Notes: generated by a model not told the origin, from the letters alone. Shown: positions 25,591 to 38,836, counted from the stretch's first letter. The stretch is DNA of 64,000 bases from Lateolabrax maculatus (GCA_031216445.1 CM062219.1:16157001-16221000); one strand, 5' to 3'. Translations and numbers: made by a program.

Positions 25591-25855
25591 ACGTCTCTAT
25601 GGATGGCAATGTGGGTCTGTTGGATGGTCCACCTCTTTGGTCCGTACTTCAATATGTCATCAACTATTTGGTGGATTTTAATGAAATGTTGTACAGATAT
25701 CCATGATCATTACATTGGTTTATTAACTAATACTTGCTGTACCTTGTCTTAAGAGGTAATAAGCAAATAGCTGCATGGGAACACAATGATGACATAACAT
25801 AATGATGGTGAACATAACAAACATTATACCTACTAAACATCAGCATCATAGCATA
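25591..25855 (+). mobile_element. degraded interspersed repeat copy (fish-type, non-coding)
   Basis: Recognisable parts in order are GTCTCTATGGATGGCAATGTG, TTGGATGGTCCACCTCTTTGG, CAACTATTTGGTGGATTTTA, GAAATGTTGTACAGATATCC and, after a degraded middle, GATGGTGAACATAACAAAC with CTACTAAACATCAGCAT. From memory these blocks occur in the same order in a repeat family widespread in spiny-rayed fish. No open frame survives. Class not assigned. Confidence 0.65.
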
Positions 25856-28800
25856 GTGTTCCAGTGTATTTTTCTCTACAATAGTGACGACGTGTGTGTT
25901 CTCCACTGCATGGCATTTCTGATCTGGAACTGTTATGTAAATTCAAACTACATTTCTGTAACCTTTTCCTCTCCTCTTTTCTCCTCTTAAATTACATGTG
26001 CAGGATTCTTGGTTTGCTCCTCAATTCTTTTCAAGGGTATTAACTGCTTTGTTTGGCATGAAATGATACATCAATATGGCGCACGTGCATCGAATGCCGA
26101 GCACTTTCCACGTGTGTTACAGTGTGTTTTTAGAGTAAATAAGGCAGTTAGACCTGCAGGAACCATATATGTGTTTTTGACCATCCAATTGGCTTCATGT
26201 TATTATTTTCTGTTTTTTCTTTTATGGGGGGGGGGGGGGGGGGGTCACATTGGGTAGGATGATGGCTCCATATTCTAGGATTTTTTTTAAAATAAAAACT
26301 AAAAGCAACAAAAATAGACTATTACAGCTAATATGAGAAATATTACAATACATGCTTTAGTTTGTCTTTGTATTTCTTGTCACTTTGCTTGCTTGAGGTA
26401 AATGCCGCATTACGTGTACTGCAGATGCATGTAATGGGAAAAAAAAGTGTGTTGGGGTCACATGTGTGTTCAGCAAATAGGTAATGCAGTGTGCTCTTTC
26501 AGCCACTCGCATGAGTATTTACAGCCTGCCTCTAATGGGATCTTGCCGCAAAAAAAAAAGAGGGGCCAACAGATCAGCAGAGCTTCGAGCTCACTTGTAA
26601 AAAGAAACATTTCTCACTTTTTTACCATTCTGCTCTCTGGGGAGTTTCACATGGACTGTTTTGACTCTCTTTCACCCCCACGTTGCACAAGAGTGCATTC
26701 TGGAGGTCCAATGAATAAAAATGCCATGTCAACTAGGAAAGAAGAAAGAAAATCTCCACTCAGAGCTGTCAGTGATTTTCCCTTCTTGCCTTTACCATGG
26801 AGAGCTAGTAAAAAGTTCACCTTCCTCACATAAATTGGCTGGGAGATTTATTTCTCCCCTGACATTCTCTCTGGAGATGCCACCGGGAACCTGGGCATCT
26901 GCTCTTTGGAGGGAGATGACAGGGCTATTGTTAGGGGCGGCAGTAGTGGAAAGCTATTCTCTCTCCTCATTCCCTCTGTCCCTTTTCTATTTCTCTCTCT
27001 CCCTAATTCTCTTTCTTTCTCCTTATGAAGCCTTTCAAAAAGCGATGACAGCCACTTAAAAGGCAAAGGCCAACGCTCACATCTGTCTATTTCACCTTAT
27101 TAATTTCAATATCATTCAGCTCCATCATACTCAAAATCCCGTGAGACAATCCAGCCAAATCATTGGTGTCAGGTGAGAATGTGCATCATGACAGCTGGCG
27201 AGGGTGTCAAATCTTTGGGTTTTAAAAATACTGTGAATAGTAAGTATCTCGCTCTATCTATTGTGGCCACCTTTTTTTCTGACATCAAAAGAAGTAAAGT
27301 GATGTATGGATCAACTATGAGAAGACGAAACGAGAATATTTAACAATCGCTCTATTATAGCTATAGTTTAGGAATGCAGAGAGATAAGTGCAACGCATTC
27401 ACTGACTGTAAGCCACTCATGCAATGCTATTGTGTTCAGAAATCTGGCTGACTGGTTTAAATTGCGACTGCTGCTTCTCCAGGGCAAAAGAGACCTCTGG
27501 GAAGGCGGCGTGGGTGTCAAGGCAACTGGGACTCGCATGCAGACGTCATCGGGGCCAGATTAGGGGAGTATGACAGGGCAGACCCCTAATCCATCATCTG
27601 GGAGATTACAGGAACATGACACAGCGCACCACCAAATCCCTTTAATCATCGAAATGTTCCATTCTCAGCCAATGGTGCTGCTGGAAGAACAATAAGGGCT
27701 CAGGGCAGAGGAGCTGTCGTGGAATATTTTCTCTCGGGGCCTTGCTGGCTTGCCTCATGACACTCACAAGCAGCTTAGGTTTCAGTAATATGGAAGAGCT
27801 ACTCCGGATGGGGCCAAGTCAATTAAGCCACAGTGTTTTTATAAGAAGGGATGTTAAAGAGACGGGATGTAGGGATGAGCAGACGATGCTTGTCTTTGAT
27901 GTCCCATGGGTTCTTACAAATCCCTCCGTGGCATGGTTGCGAGAAAGGGCAATTAGACTGATGAAGCGGGTGTGTCATCTGAGTCAATCTTATTACACCC
28001 CGAGAAAACAGACTGTCTCAATCATTTCCCTTCAAAAAAAAGATAAGATTTGTGTGTTACTTTAAAGTAAGGGAATGTGTTCCACATGATGAAAAGGACA
28101 AACAAAGGGAAAAATAGAGACAAAGGCAAAGAGGTTGAAACAAGCTTTCCAAAATAGATTATGGACATAGATAAAATACTGTAGGTAGTTCAATTTATAT
28201 GATTCATACAGCGTGATCGAGCATCCCTTAAGATAGGGAGTTATGGAAAAAAATGTTTTAATATTGCCATCATTAGGAATTATTGAGATAGATTTCAATG
28301 TTTATAACTAATACAGCAAAGGGTTCCGATTATTATCCAATCACAAATTACGTTTATATATTATATATTGTATTGCCAAAATATGTAATTGCCCAATTGG
28401 ATTATGTTCCGTGGCAAAATATTTTGAGAGCAAAGGGTTCGCAGGGAGGTGGTTGGGGTGAATGGTGGCCATACAAAGCGTAGACTGAGGTTCGCAACAC
28501 CACCTTTGCCCTACCCTTAACCAAGTGCTGAGTGCGTAAAAATAACCATAAAAAAGTTGCATTGTGCTTTAGTTGCTATGAGCGGATATTGCAGGGAAAA
28601 GGACTGAAATACGATGCCAGTGAACGATTTGCAGGTAAATTCAGTATCAACATTTTGCAACTACTGTAACTAAATAGGTTGAGAGTTGGCTGGTTAGACT
28701 TAATGTACCTCCTCCAACTTCCTGACTTGGGGTAACATCTGTTCTACAAACTTTTTTCATATCTGCCAAGCAAAAATTTAAATGAACTGGGTCCCAGTAC

Positions 28801-31691
28801 CCTTGCTGGAGGGAGTGTGGATTAGCACTGGACCATGTCCATATACCCACTGGCCTGTCTGGGAGAATGTTTAATTGCAAAGATATTGGGTTTAAACTGG
28901 TTTTAATGTCACATTCCTCTTTTTTATTTGGGATTTCTATGTAAAATTGATATGTATCTTTTAAACGTCTTCATGGCTGCAAGCTAAAGAAGCATCACTA
29001 AATGGTGGCTCAGAGAACACTTCCAACAATGCTCTTTTTTTCATAGACACAATCTGTGCTGAATGGAAAAGATGACTTATACCCTCTAGCTACAGAAAGA
29101 AAATGGTAATAAATACAGAATCAAAGAAAATCCTTATAACTTTCATGGAAACATTACAAACTAAGGTTAATCATTATCATTATTTTATGTTTAATTTAAT
29201 GGATTTTTTTGTAATGAATATGTTTAAATTTTTGAAAAAAAAAAACAAAAACAAAACCTGTATGTGTCAATGTTAAGTGATCAGCCTGCCTGAGATCTCC
29301 TGTTTGTTCTTTGTTTGTTAAAGTTCTTATTTTGACCCTGAATGTAACCAACATCCCCGTTTTACGAGTTTTTCCCATGACTGCTGTCAGTTCTATAGGA
29401 TCTTACTCAATGCATACAGTATTTTATGACTCCACATGTATGCAATCTGCTCTTTCATATTCCTACTCTATGTATACATTACAAACCTCGAGGAAGTATA
29501 AGCATATTACCATAATAACTGTTTCACTCGAAATGCAACCTGCATTTTAAAGATTTTTTGGTTCCCTTCAGGTGAATGGACATTATATTTTAAGCCTTTC
29601 TTTCAACTGTACTTCACTTTTGAATGTTATTTTTCCAATATTCTGAATACAAAGCAACATGAAGTTAGATATCTATTGTTTTTCACCCTTATCAAGAAGT
29701 GCCTCAGTTTTATTGATCTTTTGGTACAATTTCTGAGTGTGTTTCAAGCTTATATTGAATTCTACACCCACAATCTACTCAGCTCTGCTATGAATGATAT
29801 GAATCATGCATTTGTGAAACTGTGGGGGTACTGAACCTATCATAAGGTTAGCAAAATTATAAGCTAATGCTTGAATATCATTACTTGTAAAGGCGTGGTA
29901 ATTTGGACTCTTTTCAGTTATTTACTTTTCACTTGAAACGTATTCTACTGTACCTTTACCGAACAAAGAAAACCAATAATACAGCATTGTGTTTTTGTCG
30001 AAGTAGAAATAACACATTGATGATTGCTGGCATTAGGGGCAACATACAGCCTTACAAAGATGATTTTAAATTTTAATGTAGTGTAATTGAACAATATCCT
30101 TGAGAGTTAACCAGTGACCAACCTTAAAATCAAATACTCAACACAACATCCATCATAACATCGAAGTTTGATAAGGTGGTCTAATATGTCTGAGGAAACA
30201 ATAAGAAGGTTTTGGTCGGTATGAAACTTAATCTTGCAAATAACATATTCTGCTACAGTGTCAAATCACATTATTTTTGTTTTTAGGTTACGTACAAGCT
30301 TATGCAAATTTCTATACTTAATAAAAAGTTTGGACAAGCTCAAAGAGAAGGCCTGTTCATTAACGGTCCGACACTTCTTAAAGCTATGTTGCAGGAAAAC
30401 AGCATGTTGACCTGAGTGATGGAAGAAAATCTTTTGTGAAGTGTACGGAAAAGAGAGAGAGAAAAAAAACTGAATAGTTTGTGTTCCATGTTGAGAGAAT
30501 TACTCTTTTTTCTTCCCAAAAAAAAAATATGGTTTTCATTACCTGATGAAAATGTCTTCGGCTGTGCTCAAAATATGAAATAAAAGGATTAACTCATAAC
30601 ATCATTGCGGGGTATTTTTTTTCCCCCCATTGCAATTGTTCATTTAGTCGCTACTGGTGACAGATTACGTTTCTGTTCTGGATTTTGTCGACCTCGCAAA
30701 CACGCACTCATCAACCATAAAATACATGCTTTCTAAGAACTGCACATCCACTGCTTTGCACTTATTCGGCTCCTTGGATGAGTCACTGCTTGTTACGGGC
30801 TAAATTTTCTGCTTAGAAAATCATCTTGACAGTGCAAAATTACTTTAAACACATTCTTAAAAATTAACAGTTCTGCATAAATCTTTAACCGAGACGATAA
30901 AAGAAAATCAAATACAGAAATTAAGCATCTATGTTCATCACAATATTGTCTTGAGCTGCTTTATATAACTTGTTATTCCTTATTTTATTGTTGTGAGATA
31001 AAACCATTACATTTTGCTTTAAACATCTCTACTAATCAGATATCGTTAATAATCTATAAGTGATTATCATGCTCTGCAAAACAGAAAACTATGTCAATTA
31101 TCATTGGTTTCATTGTCATATCCAAAACATTTTCATTTTGCGCTCCTACTGTTGCTCAACTATAGAAATATATTTCTCAGCTGTGAAGCTAGAAGCACAA
31201 ACAGGAATCAGTTTTTTTGGTTTCCAAACACAGCAAGTATTTTTGTGTCCAGCAGTGAGTCAAACTGCCTTGATGTGTTTTCTTCGAACTGTCAGCTGAG
31301 ACCAACATGCTGGAGCTGCTTCCAGTAGGTGCAGCGCAAACAGAGAAATGTGAAAGATATACAGTACTGCCTACTTTTATTCTTCAGGAGGATGACACTC
31401 TCAGTTGTATAATTACCCAAATGACACATCCATGTCAAGATGCATTATTGTTTTTGTTTATTTGTACGTTTTGAGTCATGTGTTAATTGCATTTTACCCA
31501 GTGGCAGCTAGTCAGATCAGCTTGCTGACGTTTTGTTGTTCTATTTAAATTCCATGACAGATCATGGAATTTACATCATGCAAAAACATACTGTTGAGAT
31601 CGTAGTAAAAAAAAATGCAGGCCTGTGTCTTGTCACTTTAACTCCACACTTCTCACCTGTGGCGTGCCAAAGCTATGTCAAATGAAGCCTG
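25856..31691. other. non-coding sequence, no gene seen
   Basis: Holds the poly-G run at 26226-26244, a pyrimidine-rich tract around 26960-27030, and a complex repeat-free stretch at 27060-27200 with enhancer-like texture. AT-rich sequence without recognisable features makes up the rest. Frames such as 26447-26833 and 27742-28065 show no protein-like signals. Confidence 0.55.
26226..26244 (+). repeat. poly-G run, 19 bases
   Basis: Nineteen consecutive G on the plus strand. Capable of quadruplex formation and a likely site of length polymorphism or sequencing error. Confidence 0.9.
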
Positions 31692-31893
31692 TTAAAGGAT
31701 AATTATAGTTTATTAAAACTTAAGGCTTATTATCACAGATTTGGCTGTCTGTTTTACCAGTTATGATAACGCTGTACTCACTGAAGTAACTGCTGAGATC
31801 TGGGAACATGATGTCCGTCATGGTGTGAATGAAACAATGGCCAAAACTACTAAAATAAGACCCAAGTTGTAAAAGACTGAAATGATCCTTTAA
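31692..31893. mobile_element. MITE with TTAA target duplication
   Basis: TTAA at 31692-31695 and TTAA at 31890-31893 flank an element that begins AGGATAATTATAG and ends CTGAAATGATCCT. The 26-base terminal inverted repeats match at 20 of 26 positions. There is no coding capacity. TTAA duplications are typical of piggyBac-type transposition, so a piggyBac-mobilised MITE is inferred. The interior (GATTTGGCTGTCTGTTTTACC, CAATGGCCAAAACTACTAAA) matches a family I recall from fish genomes. Confidence 0.75.
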
Positions 31894-33265
31894 AACCTGC
31901 ATTAAATAAATTTGACCTGTATTTTTATCTTTTGTATACAGCAGCATACTGTGATTTGTGGGTATGGGATTTTTTTAAGCAGTTTTCTTGCCCTCCATTT
32001 GGAGCCGGCCACAAAATGTTACAACATTTTGTTGACTTGGGTTTCAGGCTGAGCAGATCAGAACAGAGCAGAAACTGAAATGAGATTACATTTGGCTCGG
32101 TCTAAATGCACAAAAAGCTGCTAGAGCTGGTGAGGAAGAACAAAGTGCTGGCAGTGAAGCAACCTGACCTGTTGACAGAGCCGTGCATGCACCGCCGTGA
32201 TGGCAGCTGGGTACGTCTGCCTTGTTTGGGGCAGCTGGGGCGGCTTCGGATGAGATTCAAGCCAAAGCACATTCCCATCACAAGTCATCACCATTCCCCT
32301 CTCCTCGCCCCTACTGTGTTTGTGCAAGACAATGTGGTTAGGTAGGCACATGTGAGAGCGTGGGTGTGTGTGAGAGAGAGAGACTGAGAGGAGAGAAGGA
32401 GAGAGGGAAAGAGACAGAAGGAGGGAGCGTGAAAGCACGCAAGGGAGAAAGATAAAGAAAGGTACAGAGATGTGCATGCCCTCTCCTGATTGTAGGATTT
32501 TGAGACATGTTTCCACGTGTTAGATGCAATGTGCTACACCTGCCTCAAATAAAAGACAGCCAGGAAGAGCTACTAGAGTCGAGGAATGATGATTAAGCAA
32601 ACACGTAAACATGGTATATATATATATATATATATGTGTTAATGTCAGTGTATATATTAATGACCCGGTGGTGGGTTAACTAATGGAGAATGGCGTGTGT
32701 GGGCCCTGCAGTGCCATGTGACAGGGGACAATCTGCACACCTGTGCTCTCATCTGCTCCACCGTGGGAGGACTGATATTAAGTCATTACTGCAGGCGCTG
32801 CCAGCACACTCCGGTTGCGCACATGGCTGCCAGGGTGAATGTGCTGCAATTGGATCATGCAAGCTTCGTTTTTCACATTCCTGGCCTCCCGAGCGAACAA
32901 TAAAGGAAACAAAACTGCTGTCGTGGGCGCTTACGAAATGCACAGGCCATTTGGTAGTGCAATAGTCAAAGAACAGTATAGGATGCTATATTATCCCCGT
33001 TCTTTTTTGATTCCCCTACTCTTGCATGAATGGGTACACAGTAGTGGTCCAGGAAATGGGAAGGGGATGAAATGTAAGATTTTCAAAAATACATCCAAGC
33101 AGTGCGTCAAAAACGGACAAACAGGAGCTTATTACAATCACTTGATTTCAACTGACTGACTCACCTTACATCCGGATGTAATCTGGATCTAACAGTATTT
33201 CAAGGTTGCAAAAGGTACTCAACAAAAGTGGAATCAAGTGACCTATGAGAACAGCACGTGCTGTG
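31894..33265. other. non-coding sequence, no gene seen
   Basis: Contains a GA-rich patch at about 32363-32440, the TA microsatellite at 32614-32635, and a GC-richer complex stretch around 32690-32960 whose overlapping open frames on both strands have no recognisable product. Confidence 0.5.
32614..32635 (+). repeat. TA microsatellite
   Basis: About eleven TA units followed by TGTG. Confidence 0.9.
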
Positions 33266-33410
33266 CAGTTGTGGAAGAAGTCAATCTTTTAAAAAATGTA
33301 ATGGAGTAGAAGTATAAATTAGGAGAATATGGAAATACTCAAGTAAAGAACAAGTACCTCAAAATAGTACTTAAGTACAATACTTGAGTAAATGTTACTT
33401 TACACCACTG
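33266..33410. mobile_element. short hAT-like non-autonomous element remnant
   Basis: Starts CAGTTGTGGAAGAAGTC and ends GTTACTTTACACCACTG, whose reverse complement begins CAGTGGTGTAAAGTAAC, so the ends are imperfect inverted repeats. The interior carries CTCAAGTAAAGAACAAGTACC and the internal near-palindrome AGTACTTAAGTACAATACTTG. From memory this is a widespread fish family with CAGTGGTGGAAAGTAAC ends. An 8-base target duplication is not evident. No coding capacity. Confidence 0.7.
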
Positions 33411-34079
33411 CCAGCCAACATAGCAGTAGATACCACCCACTTGGTGCTCTCACGCAATGTGTCATATGTTAACTGCACAAAACACAGCACTGGAAGGCAC
33501 ACTCCTGCTCTGCAATAACACGGTAACACAGCAAGCACCATGTGCTGCCCTAAGGCTAAAGATTTCAAGGATCATGATGACACCATGATGCCATTCCTCT
33601 TCTCTCGCAGATAAAACATTACACAATGAGCCATGGAAAAAGTAAACATTTTTCACTAAAGCACAGCTGAGAGAGATACCTCAAACACTGTGGGTTTGTT
33701 TGAAAAGGCTTCACAATAGTAAAATATTTTGGAATATATAAATGTTTTCAAAGGAGTAAGTGAGCCAGTATTGTGAGCAATGACGGACACATGACATATT
33801 TAACAGAGGTTTAAAAGCAAGCATACAGAAGACACACACCCATACACCCATAGTGATGAAATGCCTCTCCTTTTGCCCCCATCCTCCCTTTAGAGATGTG
33901 TACCTAGAGTTTACAATAATTGTGTTTCCTGTTTCCAAGAATCAACCTACGGCCATTCTGTTGGTTTATTCATGAGACGGATGGGGGGTGTTAGGGTAGG
34001 GATGAAAGAAGGAACATGAGACATGAGACGCAGGAAGAATTCCTAACTAGATAGGATGAAAAAGTAAACACAATCTCCT

Positions 34080-34190
34080 GCAATTTGACTATCAATCAGG
34101 CCAGCATGTCTCTGGGAGAGGGGGCCTAATTACGGCCCAAATGAACATTGACTGTTTTCTAATGGAATTATTCAGACAGCCTGTGTTTGT
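34080..34190. promoter_or_regulatory. candidate enhancer-like block
   Basis: A complex, repeat-free stretch with GACTATCAATCAGGC (TALE/PBX-like TGATTGAT core on the minus strand), GGGCCTAATTACGGCCC around a TAATTA core, and TAATGGAATTATTC. The TAATTA lies inside a GGGCC/GGCCC-flanked near-palindrome. Conservation is untested. Confidence 0.3.
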
Positions 34191-37100
34191 ATATGCCAGT
34201 CCCTCATTTGCTATTCCCATTCATTAGGGCTGCACATTACACTTTGGTGGTCTTTGGCAAATGATATTTCTTCACGAAATTCAGAAGCTAGATTATCCTC
34301 AAAGAGAATTTGCTTCCCCACCTCGTTGTCTCCTTCTACCCAGACCCAATCCCGTCACCGCCCTCGTTTCCTTTTTTTTTTCTCTGGATGGCTTGGCAGG
34401 AGTCACTACCGTTATAAGCAGCCTGATGAGTTGGGCAGAGGATTATGTCTCTGTGGTCGGCCGGAAACCATGCGTTAAGAAGGGAAACATTCGTAGATGA
34501 GTGGGTTTTCATGGTGCCGCACGAAACGGGGCTGGGGTAACTGAGGGTAATGTGAGACAGTGCGACATGCTATTCCTACGGAGGAGGATTTAGGTGTGGG
34601 AAATGGGGTTGAAAATAGGGACTGAGGAAGAGTCAGGGACATGATGGTGCGGTAGAGTGAAGGAACAGGAACCACGCTGTCTGAACGTTAATGAGCTGAG
34701 GGATGCGAGTGGGAGTTGCAATCTGTGAACTTCTGCCACCATCACTGTACACTGCTCTACGAACCAAACCTGGAAGAGAGAAAGTGGAATGGAGAGAGAT
34801 GTTGTGCATGTGTGCCCAAATGACAGAGAGAGGAGGAAGAGGGGGAGATTGAAATATAATATCCCAGGCCTCATTTATGCTCTCGGACTCCTCGGGCCAT
34901 TGCTGCAGACTGAGTACATCCATTGTGCTTACAGTAACTTTGCTCTGCAGAAATGACCTCCATTTGAGTTATTTGAGGAGCAGTGGTATGGTTCAAGGTG
35001 GCTCGAGGCCACGCTCCAGTGAGTCTTTTGGGAGAGATGCTCTTCTAGTTGCAGCTCTTGGATGGTGAATTTGGGCAGGGGAGACATCGCACAGCGAGCG
35101 ACACAGCATCCTCGTTCGGAGTCGACAGGGCTTTGTGAAGCTTGATGAAAGTCATCATTAAAGTTGCATAATGCCTCTTGACTGCCAACGACAATAACTT
35201 ATGACATCTGTCTCAGTGTTTCATGTTGGCTGTCACAAGCAGTTAAGAGCCAGTTCTTGCGGTAATCACTAAGAAGATGGATTACTGGGGATTTTGGAAG
35301 CCACACCTTCATTGTTCGCTGTCATATGGCAGGAAGATTTAAATGTTATGAATAGAAAGGTAACACTGTCGGCTTAGTGAGACACTAATGATGGCAGAGT
35401 GTGCCAGAACATTTTTAAACAGGATATTTTCACACATTTGCATTTGATGCATACACGAGTTTTGCTATCTGAACATATTTTTGGTTTGTTTATTTTGCTT
35501 TCTAATGAAATTGAGGGGGATACACAATTGACTAGACTCAACTAAAACAATACGGCAGGCGCCAGCACTTAAAGGTGTAGAAATATAAATGGGACCAAAC
35601 TTAATGGCAACATTGAGATGCTGGAGGGGGAGTGTTATTAATGTGACACTTTGAATCAATCTGTCCCCTCAGTTTAGTCTCAAGTTAAGAAGAAAAGAGT
35701 CAGATAGTCAGGGATGAAAGGCTCGATCGTGGAGGGAAAACATATGCAGAAAGGACTTTGCTATGGGGAAAGGTAAATCTATTTACAGCGGCAATGTCTT
35801 GGGAAATAGGAGGGGAAGAGAGTGGAAAAAAAATGGCTTCAGGAAAGATTTCACCAATGTACAAGGCAAACAAACAAAACAAAGAACACGAAATGGAGCG
35901 GGAAGCGGGGCTTCAAAGCTCGCAGGTTGATTTTCAAACAGAAATCCATTAGCATATTGTCGACTGAAGGACATATCTTACAAAAAAACACGTAGTAAAG
36001 CCATTGGACCACATGATAAAGCCAATTATAGCAATAGCAACGGTAGTTATGCAATTACCTTATACTCTAGTGAAAATGATGATTAAACAGAAGCCATAGA
36101 ATCATATAGCAATCAGCGAAAATATGCTGGGCCTAAAAACATGGTTAACAGAATTCATACGCAGATAAAGCACAGGAGAGGCACTTAGTTAAATCATTAA
36201 CGCTAGATGAAGAAAAAGCCCGTAGCTCATCGACTGAAATACAAATCATTCAGCCTCCCCTGGAAATAATTAAGGACTGTCATATCCATGAAGACAAATG
36301 GTCCATAGTGATGCTGTCTAGGTTATGGCCTGAGACAGCAGCGTCTCTCTGTTTTCTGTCAGAATCAGCAGCTTCTCAGCTTCCTTGCTCTCCATGTCCG
36401 GGTTTTACAGGCCCTTATGTCTCATTTTAGCACCTGTCAGATGTGTCGGTGCAAGTGTTGTGGATATAGTAGAGTTGTCCTCTTCTGTTGGATACACATC
36501 CTCTTAACCCACATGGCTTGATAAATTAGGCTGTGTGCAATTTCACTATGTTGCACCGATAAGAACCGGAACAATTGCAACTTCTAGCATTTCCAATCTT
36601 GGAATCAAATAGTGTCTGTTCTCTTGTGAAGCACCTATGCGAAAAGTGACTCTCCTAGCATTTTGGCAGATGTCTTATTCAGAATCTATCAGCGAGTAAT
36701 ATCCCAGAGCAACTACTGTATATCTGATAACTGACGGTGCACAACCCCTCACTTCCTCCTCCAATTCCTGAGAGGAAGCCTTCACAGGGAGCATCGCAGT
36801 GCTGATAAAACTCACACAGCCCTTTATTTGCCGGCTAACAGATTGCCAGAGCAAAAAGGCATTGTATAAGCTGATGGATTCTCTGGAGCTGTGGTGGATT
36901 TGAGATTTCGTTGCTCACCTGAGTGCAGACCGGACACTGTTTTTACAAGCCAGGTTGAAAATGATGGGATCAGATCCGTCCCACTGCCGTAGTTTAATGG
37001 GCAGCAGCTCACTCTTTACACATTTGAGGGTGCTTCATCCAAGAGATGCACGCTGCAAAAACACAGTCAACTAGATACAGGAACATCTTTTGTATGCAAT

Positions 37101-38679
37101 GCTTTTAAGTTCACGAGGCGGTGTGAACATTAACAGATTTAATATGCATCCACTTGAATTGTCATTGCTGCCTGCTGCTGTTAACCATTCTTTGAGAGAG
37201 AGAGAAAGGTCTTTTGCAGAATGGATGGCAGTCGTCCGAGTGCACAGTGCACAGGAACCAATTTTAGATGAAAACGCACACAGGGCAAGGAGTTTTCTTT
37301 TTCTGTGCGCTACATTTCCCTTTGACATCTTAAAAGCCATTAGTTCAGCAATGCACACCAATGCTTTACACAATAGGACTTGGAATGCTGCCTTTTAGAC
37401 ATTATATGGGGACAAGCGACAGGGCACTTGCATAGAGAGATGCACGGAAAAGACTATAAAACAGAAATACAGTAATTCAGAGTGGGGGCAGGGTGGTGGA
37501 ATAGAGAAAAGAGCAAAAGAAGTCGAGTTAAAAAGAGAACCTTTAGAAACACAAAAGCCTTGGAGATTTGTCCCAGCCAGCCAAATCCATTAAGTTTTAA
37601 TAAAAAGACCATTGCAAGGGCAATAAACTTCATGGAGTCTGTAAACCTTGACATGGCTCACTTTGTTTTTTTATAGTTTAACAAAGTAAGTTCAACTGCC
37701 CACCAGATAAGCTTTAGATTCAAACTTTTCAATAAAAGATAATGATATATGTGAAACACTACATTATCTCACCATATCCACCACTAAGGTCAGACAGATG
37801 TCATGGGTTCCTCTGTCTGACCTAGTTTGGAAACACATCAGTCTCTCTGACGTCTCCTGCACCATGCTTGGAATTCACTTCCCCTTTGAGGTTCTTTTAT
37901 TTCAGCTCTCTGACTTTCAAATGAATAATTTTTGGTTATCTTTCCCTCTTTCCACTCTCTCTTTCTATCTTTCTTCCTGTCTCTTTTGTGTCTGTATGTA
38001 AATGGATGCCCCAGATAGGAAGGCTTTTGTTGTTCTGTTTACTGATAATGGGTAAGTCAATGCAAAGCAGTGGGAACATCACAAGATGCTTCATTTGTAA
38101 GGTTTAAATTGGTAAGCAGTTATAAAATCTAAGTTTTTAATGCAGTAACACCTACTACCAGTACAGATTTAAGCGTAGGTTTCAGTCTGAGTCAGATCAT
38201 ATAACCACTGTGACGATATATCCATATATATAATATCCATATATCATTATAGGAAATTTTCAGGCCAATTGCAGACTGATGAGGGGTCCATAAGAAAAAT
38301 AGCACGAGAATCAAGATTGTGGATCATAAACAATACTTCAAAATGAACCTTTTTTGTTTCTTTCTTTATTTTTATTTTTATATGTTAGCCAAGGAGGCTC
38401 CTATTTATGACTGAACAGATGTGTGCAAGCAAACAAATAAAAAAATAAAATGAAATGCAGTGGTTACAAAGTGAACATAATTACAGGAGCAAAGCAACCA
38501 ACAGCATGCCAAAGACAGAAGAGAACACATGCGGCAAGAGCATAACATAGACAAAAATCAAAAAAGGAAGAAGGAGATAGACTGTGATTGTTGGGTATAG
38601 AATGTATTTGTATTCAGGGCATGCACAACTCAGCATTCAGCAACATTTACCACTACTGACCGGGAAGCATCGTTTGATC

Positions 38680-38836
38680 AGCACTTAATGACACTTAACG
38701 CAATCGCTTCAAGACAGCCCTGCTTATTAAGAGTGGAACAGATGTTTTACCAAAGCGATCTTGCAGTTTTAATTAGCCACTGATACCAAATGCATTAGCA
38801 CCAGCAAACAGCGCATTGTGAAATATAGCCACGTGC
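38680..38836. promoter_or_regulatory. candidate enhancer: tandem CACTTAA, TAATTA and E-box
   Basis: CACTTAA, an NKX2-type core, occurs at 38682-38688 and again at 38692-38698, exactly ten bases apart (one helical turn). TAATTA follows at 38770-38775 and a CACGTG E-box at 38830-38835. The sequence is repeat-free and non-coding. The spacing suggests cooperative factor binding on one DNA face, which is inference. Confidence 0.35.

Noticed and set aside
33165..33188. 24-base microexon candidate on the minus strand (donor GTGAGTCAG)
   Set aside because: Too short, the acceptor context is poor, and it lies next to a transposon remnant.
36920..36937. 18-base microexon candidate on the minus strand (CTCAG|GTGAGC donor)
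   Set aside because: Only an 18-base exon would be in frame, because a stop lies just upstream. The acceptor is weak and purine-rich.
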